A stretch of 64,000 nt of DNA from Gemmatimonadetes bacterium T265 (GCA_019973575.1 BPUI01000002.1:434001-498000); one strand, 5' to 3'. Counted from the first letter of the stretch, positions 1 to 8,561 are shown. Made by a program: numbers and translations. Notes: generated by a model not told the origin, from the sequence alone.

Positions 1-90
1 CCGGCCGTGCCCCGGGTGCTGCGCGGCGAGCGCCGCCGGGAACGCCGCGAGCAGCGCCGCCGCGCGGCCGAGTCGGCTTAGGTGCAACAT
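1..90 (-). CDS. Partial secreted protein, N-terminus only (runs off the left edge)
   Basis: Reading leftwards from an ATG at 90-88 gives 30 in-frame codons with no stop before the window edge. The peptide looks like a Sec signal: a short start with an Arg, a hydrophobic Ala/Leu stretch, then an Ala-Ala-Gln type cleavage site near residue 23, followed by a His/Gly-rich start of the mature part. A GAGGCGG stretch about 9 bases upstream of the ATG could be the ribosome site. The gene lies 24 bases downstream of the M42 peptidase on the same strand, so the two may be cotranscribed. Too little remains to name the protein. Confidence 0.55.
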   Translation of the reverse strand, partial: MLHLSRLGRAAALLAAFPAALAAQHPGHGR

Positions 91-114
91 GAGCAGTTTA
101 CCGCCTCGGCCGCG

Positions 115-1191
115 TCAGCGGTCCGTGAAGTCCGTCCGCGCCGTCACCGCGCGGCACGCCTCGGCGATCACCTCCGCGGCGCGGTCGAGGTCGTCGAGCG
201 CGACCATCTCGTTCGGCGAGTGCATGTAGCGGTTGGGGATCGAGACGAGCGCCGTCGCCACGCCCGCGGCCGCGTTGTGGATCGCGTCCGCGTCGGTGAA
301 GCTCTCGCGCCCCGCCGCGTGCAGCTGGTACGGCACGCCCAGCCGGTCGGCCGCGTCGCGCACGAGCCGGAACGCCACCGGCGAGACCACCGACCCGCGC
401 GTGAACACCGGCCCCCCGCCGAGCGGCGCCTCGCCGAGCTCCTTCTTCTCGACGCCCGGGTGGTCGGTCGCGAACGTGACGTCGACGACGACCGCCATCG
501 CCGGCCGCACGCGCACCGTGCTCGGCAGCGCCCCGCCGCCGCGCCACGCGATCTCTTCCTGCGTCGTCGCCACCGCCACGACGCGCGCCGCGCCGGGCCG
601 CTCCGCGTAGCGCCGCAGGGCCTCGAGCACGACGAACGCCCCGACGCGGTTGTCGATCGAGCGCGAGACGATCCGCCCGTTAGGCAGCTCCAGCAGCGGC
701 GTGTCGAGCACCCCCGCGTCGCCGACCTCGACGCGCGCGAGCGCCTCGGCCCGGCTCGCCGCGCCCACGTCGACCCACAGCTCGGTGATCTTCGTGGCCT
801 TGTCGCGCTCCTCGGGCTTGATCAGGTGGATCGGCTTCTTGCCGACGACGCCGAGTACCGGGCCGTCGCGCCCGAGAAAGCGCACGCGCTGGCCGACGAG
901 CACCTGCGGGTCCCAGCCGCCGATCGGGCTCACGTACACGTACCCCTGGTCGTCGACGTGCGTGACGATGAGTCCGATCTCGTCGACGTGGCCGGCGAGC
1001 AGGATCGTCGGGCCGTCCGCCGGGCCGGCGGCCGCGTAGCTGTTGCCGAGCACGTCCGAGGACACCTCAGCGAAGGCGCCGGCGTGGTCCCGCCAGACGC
1101 GGGCGGGGGCCCGCTCGTAGCCGGACGGGCCGGGGGTGTCGAGCAGGCGCTTGAGAAACGTGGTCGAGAGGTCGCTGAGCATGGGGCGCAC
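115..1191 (-). CDS. M42 family metallo-aminopeptidase
   Basis: 358 aa, full length for the M42 (glutamyl aminopeptidase/endoglucanase M/FrvX) family, which are cytoplasmic two-metal peptidases that trim N-terminal residues from peptides. The metal and catalytic positions of the family are visible: AGHVDEIG at 66-73 (His68, Asp70), IDNRVG at 179-184 (Asp180), TTQEEI at 209-214 (Glu212/Glu213), VVDVTF (Asp237) and a C-terminal His324 in MHSPNEM. No signal peptide is seen. An internal ATG at codon 4 is an alternative start. The gene is divergent from the TauE-like gene, with 83 bases between them. The exact peptide specificity cannot be read from the sequence. Confidence 0.92.
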   Translation of the reverse strand: MRPMLSDLSTTFLKRLLDTPGPSGYERAPARVWRDHAGAFAEVSSDVLGNSYAAAGPADGPTILLAGHVDEIGLIVTHVDDQGYVYVSPIGGWDPQVLVGQRVRFLGRDGPVLGVVGKKPIHLIKPEERDKATKITELWVDVGAASRAEALARVEVGDAGVLDTPLLELPNGRIVSRSIDNRVGAFVVLEALRRYAERPGAARVVAVATTQEEIAWRGGGALPSTVRVRPAMAVVVDVTFATDHPGVEKKELGEAPLGGGPVFTRGSVVSPVAFRLVRDAADRLGVPYQLHAAGRESFTDADAIHNAAAGVATALVSIPNRYMHSPNEMVALDDLDRAAEVIAEACRAVTARTDFTDR

Positions 1192-1274
1192 GAACGCCCT
1201 AAGCCGCCGGCCTTGTCAACCCCGACCCGGCGCGGAGGCCTTGTAAACCGCGGCCCGGTGCGGAAGGTTGCCAC

Positions 1275-1640
1275 ATGCTTCTCATTTTCTTGGCGATCGG
1301 ATTCGCCGCCGGCGTCCTCTCGGGGCTGTTCGGCATCGGCGGCGGCATCGTGATCGTGCCGGCGCTCCTCTACTTCGCCCGCATGCAGCCCGCGCGGGCC
1401 ACCGGCACGTCGCTCGGCGCGCTCCTCCTCCCCGTCGGCGTACTCGGCGCCTGGGAGTACTACAAGAACGGCGACCTCGACGTGCGCGCGTCGCTCCTCG
1501 TCGCGGCGGGGCTCACCGTCGGGGCGTACTTCGGCGCGCGGCTCAACCACCTGCTGTCGCCGGTGCAGGCGAAGCGCGCGTTTGCGGTGTTCCTCGCCGC
1601 CGTCGCGGTGCGGCTGTGGGTCACGGCCAGGGGCTCATAG
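1275..1640 (+). CDS. TauE/SafE family membrane protein, half-size
   Basis: 121 aa, about half the usual 240-270 aa of TauE/SafE anion (sulfite/organosulfonate) permeases. The N-terminal repeat hallmark is clear: a hydrophobic helix followed by GLFGIGGGIVIVPAL (about 18-32), then about three more membrane segments. Half-size members are known and would act as dimers; that is family knowledge, not shown here. GGAAGG lies 9-14 bases upstream of the ATG and supports this start. The gene converges on the kinase-like gene, with 51 bases between the stops. The substrate is unknown. Confidence 0.85.
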   Translation: MLLIFLAIGFAAGVLSGLFGIGGGIVIVPALLYFARMQPARATGTSLGALLLPVGVLGAWEYYKNGDLDVRASLLVAAGLTVGAYFGARLNHLLSPVQAKRAFAVFLAAVAVRLWVTARGS

Positions 1641-1691
1641 GGCGGGAGAGGCGTGCCGCCACCGCGGCCCGGCCGTGCCGTACGCCGATGG

Positions 1692-2384
1692 TCATGTCAC
1701 GCCTACCGCGCCGGACCCGCGCGACCGTCCGACCCCGGCCGCGTCGCCATCCGCCCCCCCGCGCACGAGCGCCGCGACGAGCGCCGCGGCGTGCTCGACC
1801 GGCACGCGCCCGGTGTTGAACTCGACGTCGTAGAGCAGCGGGTCGCGCCAGTCGCGCCGGTGGTAGCGCTGGACGTAGCGGCCGCGCTCGTCGTCCATGC
1901 GCCGCGCCTCCGCGGCGGCCCGAGCCGCGTCGCAGCCGAGTCGGGGAGCGATGCGGCGAACGCGCTCCTCGACCGGCGCGACGAGCCGCACGTGTAGCGT
2001 GCCCGGCCGGCCGTGGAAGAGGCACTGCGCGCCGTGCCCGACGACGACGAGCGGCGGCGTGCGCACGGCGTCCGCGATCACCTGCTGGACCGCGGTGGCG
2101 ACGTCGTCCGGCCCGAGCTGCGCGCCCGGCGCGACGTACGCCGACGGCAGCTCGGGCGGGAAGACGAACATCGCCGCGGCGATCCGCGACAGCCGCGTCG
2201 GCGGGTGTTCGTCCAGCCGCTCGACCACCCGCGCGTCCAGCTCGAGGCGCTCGGCCACGTCGTAGACGAGCGTGCGGTCGAGCACGGGCCAGTCGAGGCG
2301 CGCGCCGAGGGCGTGGGCGAACTCGCTCCCGCCGCTGCCGAACTCGCGGGAGACGGTGACGAGGTCGATCGGGGCGATGGACAT
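1692..2384 (-). CDS. Cytidylate-kinase-like family protein
   Basis: 230 aa with an N-terminal P-loop of the Cytidylate_kin2 type: VSREFGSGGSEFAHALG at about 10-26, followed by the family pattern of a leucine-rich acidic helix and a VVGHGAQCLF segment (about 113-122). An Arg-rich LID-like stretch follows (RRMDDERGRYVQRYHRRDW, about 160-178). These proteins resemble CMP kinase, but most are uncharacterised, so a nucleotide phosphotransfer role is inference. A strong ribosome site (GGAGGAG) sits just upstream of the ATG. The C-terminal 25 residues are low-complexity Gly/Arg/Ala. The gene is not obviously coupled to its neighbours. Confidence 0.85.
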   Translation of the reverse strand: MSIAPIDLVTVSREFGSGGSEFAHALGARLDWPVLDRTLVYDVAERLELDARVVERLDEHPPTRLSRIAAAMFVFPPELPSAYVAPGAQLGPDDVATAVQQVIADAVRTPPLVVVGHGAQCLFHGRPGTLHVRLVAPVEERVRRIAPRLGCDAARAAAEARRMDDERGRYVQRYHRRDWRDPLLYDVEFNTGRVPVEHAAALVAALVRGGADGDAAGVGRSRGSGAVGVT

Positions 2385-2509
2385 ACGACACTCCTCCGGG
2401 CACCCGCGGCGTCGCGTCGGACGCCGCGTCGTTTGACGTCGCCCGGGATTCTACGCGGCGGCACGCGAGTGCGTTGCCCCCAACGAGCGAGGCGCGGCGG
2501 CCGCGGCGG

Positions 2510-3424
2510 TTAGGCGACGCGCGCGGCCCGCTCCGCCTCCGGCGCGCCGAAGAGCCGCGGGTGGAAGATCCGCGCGAACAGCTCGACGCCGTCGACGAGG
2601 CGCGGCCCCGGCCGGCTGACGTACGCGTTCGCGTCCACGGCCCACACGGCGCGGCCGCGCAGCCACGCCCAGCGCGGGTCGCCGGCCAGTGCCGCGGCTT
2701 CGGCGCACGCGCGCGCGAGGTCGTAGCCGCACGGCGCCACGACGACGAGCTCCGGCTCTGCCGCCGCGAGCGTCTCGTGCGCGACGGTCGTCGAGTGCGC
2801 GCCGGCGGTGCCGAGTACGTCGACGCCCCCGGCGCGGCGGACCATCTCCGGGCCCCAGTGGCCGGCGAGGAACACCGGATCCGTCCACTCGACGACGGCC
2901 ACGCGCGGGCGCGGCGCGCGGGCGGCCTTGAGCACCTCGTGCACCGCGGCGAGCCGGGCGCGGAACGCGTCGACGAGCGCCTCACCCGCGGCCGTACGGC
3001 CGAGCGCCTCGGCCACGCGGCGGACGTCGTCGCACACGCCGGCGAGCGTGGTGCCGCCGAGCGTGACGACGGCGGGCGCCGGGCCGCTCGCGTCACCGAG
3101 CCGCGCCGCGATCGCACACACGTCGTCCTGCGACACCGCGCACACGTCGCAGAGCGCCTGCGTGAGCAGCACGTCCGGGCGGAGCGCGGCGATCGCGCCC
3201 TCGTCGAGGGTGAAGACCGGCGCGCCCGCCGCGGCCGCGTCGCGCACCGCCGCGTCCACCTCGCCCGGCGGCGCGTGGACCGGGACGGCGCTCGCCGTCA
3301 CGCGCGGCAGGCGCGCGGCCTCGGGCGGGAAGTCGCACTCGTGCGTGACGCCGGCGACGAGGTCGAGCGCGCCTAACGCGGCGCAGATCTCGGTGGCGGC
3401 GGGGAGGAGGGAGACGACGCGCAT
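2510..3424 (-). CDS. BtuF/FecB-like ABC transporter substrate-binding protein
   Basis: 304 aa from the ATG at 3424. The reading frame is open further upstream but that part is Arg/Pro-rich and unlike the family. It begins MRVVSLLPAATEICAALGA, the classic start of the BtuF/HemV-like periplasmic-binding fold, and keeps the two-lobe pattern (VVEWTDPVFLAGHWGPEM in the middle; a LxxGDPRW-type motif near the end). No signal peptide precedes it, as in many cobalamin-binding homologues annotated in GC-rich phyla; its site of action is therefore unclear. Ligand likely corrinoid or chelated iron (inference). No permease or ATPase partner is in the window. The stop codon lies inside a GCCTAAC heptamer. 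Confidence 0.85.
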   Translation of the reverse strand: MRVVSLLPAATEICAALGALDLVAGVTHECDFPPEAARLPRVTASAVPVHAPPGEVDAAVRDAAAAGAPVFTLDEGAIAALRPDVLLTQALCDVCAVSQDDVCAIAARLGDASGPAPAVVTLGGTTLAGVCDDVRRVAEALGRTAAGEALVDAFRARLAAVHEVLKAARAPRPRVAVVEWTDPVFLAGHWGPEMVRRAGGVDVLGTAGAHSTTVAHETLAAAEPELVVVAPCGYDLARACAEAAALAGDPRWAWLRGRAVWAVDANAYVSRPGPRLVDGVELFARIFHPRLFGAPEAERAARVA

Positions 3425-3446
3425 GGGGGTGGGCGAACGGCGGGGC

Positions 3447-3488
3447 GAACGGCGCTGTTGGAGGGCTGCTGTTGAGGAGCGGCGGTTG
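3447..3488 (+). repeat. Left copy of a 42-bp inverted repeat flanking the four-helix-bundle gene
   Basis: Aligns with the reverse complement of 4036-4077 at 38 of 42 positions by eye. The shared core is GGCGCTGTTG, then GGCTGCTGT, then GAGGAGCGGCGGTTG. It lies 22 bases upstream of the binding-protein start and about 120 bases before the ATG of the bundle gene. Confidence 0.85.
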
Positions 3489-3523
3489 ACGTGGCGCGGT
3501 TGACGTGGCGCGATTGGCGTGGC
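3482..3523 (+). repeat. Three tandem 14-bp repeats
   Basis: GCGGTTGACGTGGC occurs at 3482-3495 and again at 3496-3509; a third copy with two changes, GCGATTGGCGTGGC, is at 3510-3523. The array abuts the left inverted repeat and lies in the divergent spacer between the binding-protein gene and the four-helix-bundle gene. Confidence 0.85.
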
Positions 3524-3609
3524 GCCGAGGACGCGGGGCACGGTGTTTCGGGCCGGTGCGCAAGGAAATGATGTACTCCGTCGCGCGGAAGCGCGGTATC
3601 GTGACCCGC

Positions 3610-4173
3610 ATGCAGCCCAACCCTTCACCCGCTCGCGCCGCCTCGCGCCCCGGCGGCCTCCGCGTTCGCTACGAGGCCGGCCTCCTCGCGCGCGCCACCT
3701 TCGACGCGGCGACGAGGCTGCCCCGGGGCAACCGCGGCGACCTCGCCGACCAGCTCCGGCGGGCGGCGACGTCGGTGTACGCCAACCTCGCCGAGGGTGA
3801 GGGACGGGCGACGACAGCCGATCGACTGCGCTGCTTCACCATCGCCTGGGGCTCGCTGCGCGAACTCGACGCCCTGCTCGACCTCGCGGAGTACGTGAGC
3901 GCCCCCGACGGCCGCGACGCGACCCGTGCGCGCGCGCACGCGCGGCACGTCGGCCGCTTGCTCATCGCCCTCCGCCGCACGCTCGCCGACTCGGCCGTCG
4001 ACCGCCCCCCTCCGCGCCGAAGTAACAGCGCCCCCCAACCGCCGCTCCTCCACAGCAGCCGTTCAACAGCGCCGTCCACCCGCCCTCCATCCTTACCGCC
4101 CCACCAGCCGCAGAATCCCCGCCAGCACGAGCGCCCCGCCCGGCGCGAGCCACGCCGACGGCACCTCGCCTAA
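3610..4173 (+). CDS. Four-helix-bundle protein (S23/23S-rRNA-IVS-like family)
   Basis: 187 aa from the ATG at 3610. The family signature is clear at 48-66: QLRRAATSVYANLAEGEGR, then a conserved Arg/Phe helix and a SLRELDALLDLA helix (82-93). Such proteins are small helical bundles found inside 23S rRNA intervening sequences and as free-standing genes; a relative (Avd) works with diversity-generating reverse transcriptases, but no reverse transcriptase is seen here. The real fold probably ends near residue 130; the last 50 residues are Pro/Arg/Ser-rich and run through the right inverted repeat and 81 bases into the opposite EamA gene. The gene is bounded by a 42-bp inverted repeat on both sides. 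Function unknown. Confidence 0.8.
   Translation: MQPNPSPARAASRPGGLRVRYEAGLLARATFDAATRLPRGNRGDLADQLRRAATSVYANLAEGEGRATTADRLRCFTIAWGSLRELDALLDLAEYVSAPDGRDATRARAHARHVGRLLIALRRTLADSAVDRPPPRRSNSAPQPPLLHSSRSTAPSTRPPSLPPHQPQNPRQHERPARREPRRRHLA
4036..4077 (-). repeat. Right copy of the 42-bp inverted repeat
   Basis: Reverse-complement partner of 3447-3488 (38 of 42 matches by eye). It sits inside the low-complexity 3' part of the four-helix-bundle reading frame and just past the EamA stop on the other strand. The two copies could pair into a long stem enclosing the gene. Confidence 0.85.
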
Positions 4174-5064
4174 CGCCACCGCCGCGACCACCGCCGAGAC
4201 GACCGGGACGAGCAGCAGCGACGCGCTCGCGAGCACCGGCGACAGCCGCCGCGACGCCGTCGCGAACCCCACCGTCGGCACGAACGTGCACGCGACGCCA
4301 AAGAGCGCGAGCAGCGCCCACCCGCGCGCGTCGAGCGCCGCGGCCGGCACGAACGGCACCCCCGCGACCGCCGCGTGGAGCGCGAGCGCGGCGCTCCCGA
4401 CGACGAACGTGAGCACCGCGACGCCGAGTGCGCCGGGCGCCGCCCGTCCCCCGGCCGCGGCGCGCCGCCTCGCGTCCTGGAAGGCGAGCGCGTACCCCGC
4501 GGAGAGCACCGCCGACACGAGCGCGAGCGCGGCCCCGACCGCGTGCGCGAGCGCGCCGCCGCCTGCCCCTTCGCGCAGCCCCGCCCGCAGCGCCGGGACG
4601 AGTGTCACCGCCACGCCGACGAGCGCGACCGTCGCCCCCTGCCGCTCGGGCGGCGTCGCGCGCTCCCCGGCAATCCTGCGCAACGCGAGCGCGCAGAGCG
4701 GCGCCGTCGCGATCAGCAGCGCCACCTCGGCCACCGGCGCGATGCGGAACGCGACGACGGCGACCACGTAGTACGCGGTCAGCAGCGCGGCGAGCAGCCA
4801 CGCCGCCGGCGCGCGCAGCGCGGTCGCGACCTCGCGCCGCACGCGCGGCGCAGCCGCCATCGGCGCCGAGGCGGCGAGCGCGAAGGCGAGCCGCCCGGCG
4901 ACGAGTTCGCGCGGCGAGAGCGCCGGGATCTCGCGCACGAGCGTCCCCACGAGCCCCCACGCGAGCGCCGTCGCGCCGGCGGCGGCGAGGCCGACGCGGT
5001 CCGGTCCGACGCGCTCCGGCCCGACCCGATCGAGCCGCGCCGCGTCGATTGCCGTGCGGCTCAC
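4093..5064 (-). CDS. EamA/DMT superfamily transporter
   Basis: 323 aa, with about ten hydrophobic segments in two EamA repeats (about 15-145 and 165-320), the normal size for drug/metabolite exporters of the inner membrane. The start is taken as the GTG at 5064-5062, which overlaps the TGA of the upstream amidohydrolase (GTGA, 5061-5064); the longer open frame upstream is Arg/Gly-rich and lies over the amidohydrolase. Translational coupling to the amidohydrolase is likely. The substrate is unknown. The 3' end overlaps the end of the opposite four-helix-bundle frame. Confidence 0.88.
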   Translation of the reverse strand: MSRTAIDAARLDRVGPERVGPDRVGLAAAGATALAWGLVGTLVREIPALSPRELVAGRLAFALAASAPMAAAPRVRREVATALRAPAAWLLAALLTAYYVVAVVAFRIAPVAEVALLIATAPLCALALRRIAGERATPPERQGATVALVGVAVTLVPALRAGLREGAGGGALAHAVGAALALVSAVLSAGYALAFQDARRRAAAGGRAAPGALGVAVLTFVVGSAALALHAAVAGVPFVPAAALDARGWALLALFGVACTFVPTVGFATASRRLSPVLASASLLLVPVVSAVVAAVALGEVPSAWLAPGGALVLAGILRLVGR

Positions 5065-6824
5065 CGCGTGGACGCCGACGGCGCCGCCTCGTACACCGCG
5101 CGCCCGCCGACGTAGGTCGCGAGCACCCGCGCCCCGAGAATCTCTTCCGGTGCCGCGCGCATGACGTCGCGGTCGAGCACGACGAAATCGGCGTACTTGC
5201 CGGCCGTGAGCGAGCCGAGGTCGCGCTCCTGGAACGCCGCCATCGCCGGCCAGAGCGTCACCGAGCGGAGCGCCTCGTCCCTGGTCATCCGCTGCTCCGG
5301 GTGCCAGCCGCCCGCGGGCCACCCCGCCGCGTCCTGTCGGCTCACCGCCGCGTGGAAGGAGATCAGCGGGTTCACCTGCTCCACGGGAAAGTCACTCCCG
5401 TTCGGCACGATGCTCCCCGCGTCCAACAGCGAGCGCCACGCGTACGCGCCGAACAGCCGCCCCTCGCCGAGCCGCGTGGCCGCCCAGTACATGTCGCTCG
5501 TCTGGTGGCTCGCCTGCATGCTCGGGATCACGCCTAACCGCGCGAACCGCGGGACGTCGTCGTGGTGGAGGATCTGCGCGTGCTCGATCCGGAAGCGGTG
5601 GTCCGCGGTCGGGACTTCCTGCAAGGCCGCCTCGTAGGCGTCGAGCACGAGGCGGTTGGCGCGGTCGCCGATCGCGTGCGTGCAGACCTGGAAGCCGGCC
5701 CGCAGCGCGCGCACGGCGACGTCGCGGACGTGGGCCGGCGCGCTCACGAGGAGCCCCACGTTCTTGGCGTCGTCGCTGTACGGCTCGAGCAGCGCGGCGC
5801 CGCGGCTGCCTAACGCGCCGTCGGCGTAGAGCTTGACCGCGCGCACCCAGAGCCGCCCGCCGGCCAGCCCCGAGCGCGGCCCGCGCGCGAAGTAGTAGGC
5901 GAGCGCGGCGGAATCGTCGGCGACCATCGCGTACGTGCGCAGCTCCAGCTCCCCGCGCCCGGCCATCTCTTCCATGAGCTCGAGCACCGCGCGCGGCTCG
6001 CCCGGGTCGTGCACGCCCGTGAGGCCGTACCGGTGTAGCGCCGCCGTCGCGTCGCGGAGCGCGGCCCGCGCCTCGTCCGGCGAGGGCGGCGGGACCACGC
6101 GCGCGACGAGCGCCTGCGCGTTGTCGACGAACACGCCCGTCGGGTTCCCGGCCGCGTCGCGCTCGATGCGCCCGCCCGCGGGGTCGCGCGTCTCGCGCGT
6201 GACGCCCGCCGCGCGCATCGCCGCCGCGTTCGCGAGCCCCGCGTGGCCGTCGATCCGCTCCAGCCACACCGGCCGGTCCGGCACCGCGGCCGACAGCGCG
6301 TCGTGCGTCGGGAAGCGCGTGTCGCCCCACGCGTTCTGGTCCCACCCGTGGCCCAGCACCCACGCGTTCCCCGCGACCGCGACGTGCGTGCGCGCGTGCT
6401 CGGCCACCCGCCGCACCACCTCCGCGTACGCGCGCGTGCCCGCGACGTCGACCTGGTGCAGCACCAGCCCCAGTTCGAGCAGGTGGCCGTGCGCGTCGAC
6501 GAGGCCGGGGAGCACCGTGCGCCCGCCGAGGTCGACGACGCGCGTGGCCGGGCCGCGAAGCGCGCGCGCGCCGCCGTCGTCGCCCACGAAGGCGAGCCGC
6601 CCGCCGCGCACGGCGAGCGCCGTCGCGAGCGGGCGCCCCGCGTCCGCCGTGTACACGCGCGCGTTGACGACCACGAGATCGGCCGCGAGCGGCCCCGCCG
6701 CGGGCGGCCGCACGGGCGTCTGCGCGCGCACCGGCGCCGCGGCGCACGCGGCGCCGAGTACGACCGCGAGCGCCACGGCGGCGAGCCCGCGCGCGCGGCG
6801 GCAAATCCACAAAGACGCGGACAT
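5061..6824 (-). CDS. Secreted YtcJ-like amidohydrolase (amidohydrolase family 3)
   Basis: 587 aa. The ATG at 6824 begins a signal peptide (basic start, hydrophobic 12-30, cleavage likely after Ala34 in VRAQ; Cys27 makes a weak lipoprotein alternative). The mature part has the metal-binding HxH in GLVDAHGHLLELG (112-114), the DGALGSRGAAL motif, a THAIGDRAN histidine, RIEHAQIL, and NGSDFPVEQVNP near the end, all typical of YtcJ-type hydrolases that act on N-acyl or imidazolone-like substrates. The substrate is not predictable. It is translationally coupled to the EamA exporter downstream and divergent from the fadL-like gene. Confidence 0.9.
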   Translation of the reverse strand: MSASLWICRRARGLAAVALAVVLGAACAAAPVRAQTPVRPPAAGPLAADLVVVNARVYTADAGRPLATALAVRGGRLAFVGDDGGARALRGPATRVVDLGGRTVLPGLVDAHGHLLELGLVLHQVDVAGTRAYAEVVRRVAEHARTHVAVAGNAWVLGHGWDQNAWGDTRFPTHDALSAAVPDRPVWLERIDGHAGLANAAAMRAAGVTRETRDPAGGRIERDAAGNPTGVFVDNAQALVARVVPPPSPDEARAALRDATAALHRYGLTGVHDPGEPRAVLELMEEMAGRGELELRTYAMVADDSAALAYYFARGPRSGLAGGRLWVRAVKLYADGALGSRGAALLEPYSDDAKNVGLLVSAPAHVRDVAVRALRAGFQVCTHAIGDRANRLVLDAYEAALQEVPTADHRFRIEHAQILHHDDVPRFARLGVIPSMQASHQTSDMYWAATRLGEGRLFGAYAWRSLLDAGSIVPNGSDFPVEQVNPLISFHAAVSRQDAAGWPAGGWHPEQRMTRDEALRSVTLWPAMAAFQERDLGSLTAGKYADFVVLDRDVMRAAPEEILGARVLATYVGGRAVYEAAPSASTR

Positions 6825-7009
6825 GCGCGGCAAGGTAACCGCGCCCGCGGCGGCCGACCCGCGCCGCGGCCGGGGTGACACCCCGCGCGCACCGCGGGTC
6901 TTGCCTTCCGGCGAGCACGGTGTGACCGTCCCGGACTGCGGGGCGCTGCGCACACCCCGCCGTCTTCGCGCATCCCCCCTCTCAACGCTCGCCCGCAGGA
7001 GATCAGCAC

Positions 7010-8539
7010 ATGAGGCTTCGTGCGCACGCACGCCGGCGGCGGAACCACCGCCGGTGGAGCCACCGCTGGTGGCCCGCCCTCGCCGCCGCCGGTGCGGCCG
7101 CCACCGGCGTGACGGCCGCGGCCCCTGTCGCCCTCGCGCAGGGATTCGGTCTGAACGAGATCGGCAGCTGCGCCATCGCGCGCGGCTTCGCCGTCACCAG
7201 CGCCCCCTGCGACGACGCGTCGTCGCTCTACTGGAACCCGGGCGCCGTCAGCAACCTGCCGATGGGCGTCTCCGCCTACGTCGGCGGGACGGCCATCGGC
7301 ATCAAGGGCAAGTTCACCACCGACTACACCGGCCGGCAGTACAACTCCAACGTGCCGACCGCTTTCCCGCCGTACGTCGGCCTCGCGGTCCGGACGTCGC
7401 CGCGCCTCATGCTCGGCATCGGCGCGTACGTGCCCTACGGCCTCACCTCGGAGTGGAACAACGACTTCCCCGGCCGCTTCTCGGCCCAGAAGTCCGCCCT
7501 CCAGAACTTCTACATCCAGCCCACCGCCGCGTACGAGCTCGTGCCCGGACGCCTCTCCGTCGGGGCGGGCGCCATCCTGGCCCTCTCCAGCATCGAGATC
7601 CGCCAGTCGCTCGACTTCTCGCAGAGCCCGGTGCCCGGCGCGGGCGTCGAGGGCAGCGGGATCCCAGCCGGCACCACGTTCGGCAACCTCGGCGTCCAGC
7701 CCTACACCGAGTTCGCCCGCGCCCGGGTGAACGCGTCCGGCCACGGCGGCGGCTTCACCCTCGGCATCCACGCGCACCCCGTGCCCTCGGTCTCGATCGG
7801 CGCTCGCTACCTGAGCCGCGTGCGCATCGAGTACCGCAACGCCGACGTCAAGTTCTCGACCGTGGCCGCGGCCGACAGCGTCGTCTTCGCGGCGAACAAC
7901 CCGCTCGGCGTCCCGGCCGGCACCTCGCTGCAGCAGGTCGTCGCGGGACAGTTCGCCTCGGGCGGCGCGCTCGCCCCGGGGCAGTCGGCCAACACGGTGA
8001 TCACGAACCCCGCCCAGTTCCAGGTCGGCGTCGCCTACACCGGGCTGTCCAACACGACCCTCTCGGCCGACTTCGCCCAGATCCAGTGGTCGTCGTTCAA
8101 GACGCTCCCGTTCAACTTCACGTTCGCCGGCGGCATGCCTAACACGGCGCTCTCGCGCCTGCAGCTCGAGGACTACAAGAACTCGAACTCCTACCGCTTC
8201 GGCCTCGAGCACCGCTTTCCCGACGCGGGCGGCGTCGCCGGCCGGCTCGGCTTCGCGTACTCGCAGGCCGCGGCGCCCGACGTCACCGTGACGCCGCTCC
8301 TCCCCGACATGGACCGCTACAACTTCGGCGGCGGAATTGGCGTCCCGCTCAGCAGCCTCCTCGGCCCGGGCGGCCGCCGCTACGCGGTCGACCTTACGTA
8401 CTTCCGCGTCGAGACCCGCGGCCGCCGCGGCCGCACCGGCGAACGCCCGAGCGAAGCGCTCACGGCCGACCAGGTCAACAACGGCTTCTACAACCTGAAC
8501 GCGAACGTCGTCTCGGCCAGCGTGCGGGCCACCTTCTGA
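7010..8539 (+). CDS. OmpP1/FadL family outer-membrane channel
   Basis: 509 aa. A long Arg/His-rich start leads to a hydrophobic stretch and cleavage after Ala43 (ALA-Q). The mature N-terminus has the FadL hatch pattern GFGLNEIGSCAIARGFA and DASSLYWNPG (AxxxxNPA-like). The rest is repeated amphipathic beta strands ending in a C-terminal Phe, as outer-membrane barrels require. The family takes up long-chain fatty acids or other hydrophobic molecules. AGGAGA is 6-11 bases before the ATG. The next gene, a GDSL lipoprotein, starts 22 bases on, so the two probably form an operon that releases and imports lipid products (inference). Confidence 0.92.
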   Translation: MRLRAHARRRRNHRRWSHRWWPALAAAGAAATGVTAAAPVALAQGFGLNEIGSCAIARGFAVTSAPCDDASSLYWNPGAVSNLPMGVSAYVGGTAIGIKGKFTTDYTGRQYNSNVPTAFPPYVGLAVRTSPRLMLGIGAYVPYGLTSEWNNDFPGRFSAQKSALQNFYIQPTAAYELVPGRLSVGAGAILALSSIEIRQSLDFSQSPVPGAGVEGSGIPAGTTFGNLGVQPYTEFARARVNASGHGGGFTLGIHAHPVPSVSIGARYLSRVRIEYRNADVKFSTVAAADSVVFAANNPLGVPAGTSLQQVVAGQFASGGALAPGQSANTVITNPAQFQVGVAYTGLSNTTLSADFAQIQWSSFKTLPFNFTFAGGMPNTALSRLQLEDYKNSNSYRFGLEHRFPDAGGVAGRLGFAYSQAAAPDVTVTPLLPDMDRYNFGGGIGVPLSSLLGPGGRRYAVDLTYFRVETRGRRGRTGERPSEALTADQVNNGFYNLNANVVSASVRATF

Positions 8540-8551
8540 CGCCTCTGACGC
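8534..8551 (+). repeat. 9-bp tandem duplication across the fadL-like stop codon
   Basis: TTCTGACGCC then TCTGACGCG: the TGA stop (8537-8539) is repeated in frame 9 bases later. Part of a pattern also seen at 19316-19360 and 24051-24072. Confidence 0.6.
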
Positions 8552-8561
8552 GCCCCTCTTC

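Noticed and set aside
3610-4173. Diversity-generating retroelement accessory gene (avd)
   Set aside because: No reverse transcriptase, template repeat or variable repeat in the window; only the general four-helix-bundle fold is shared.
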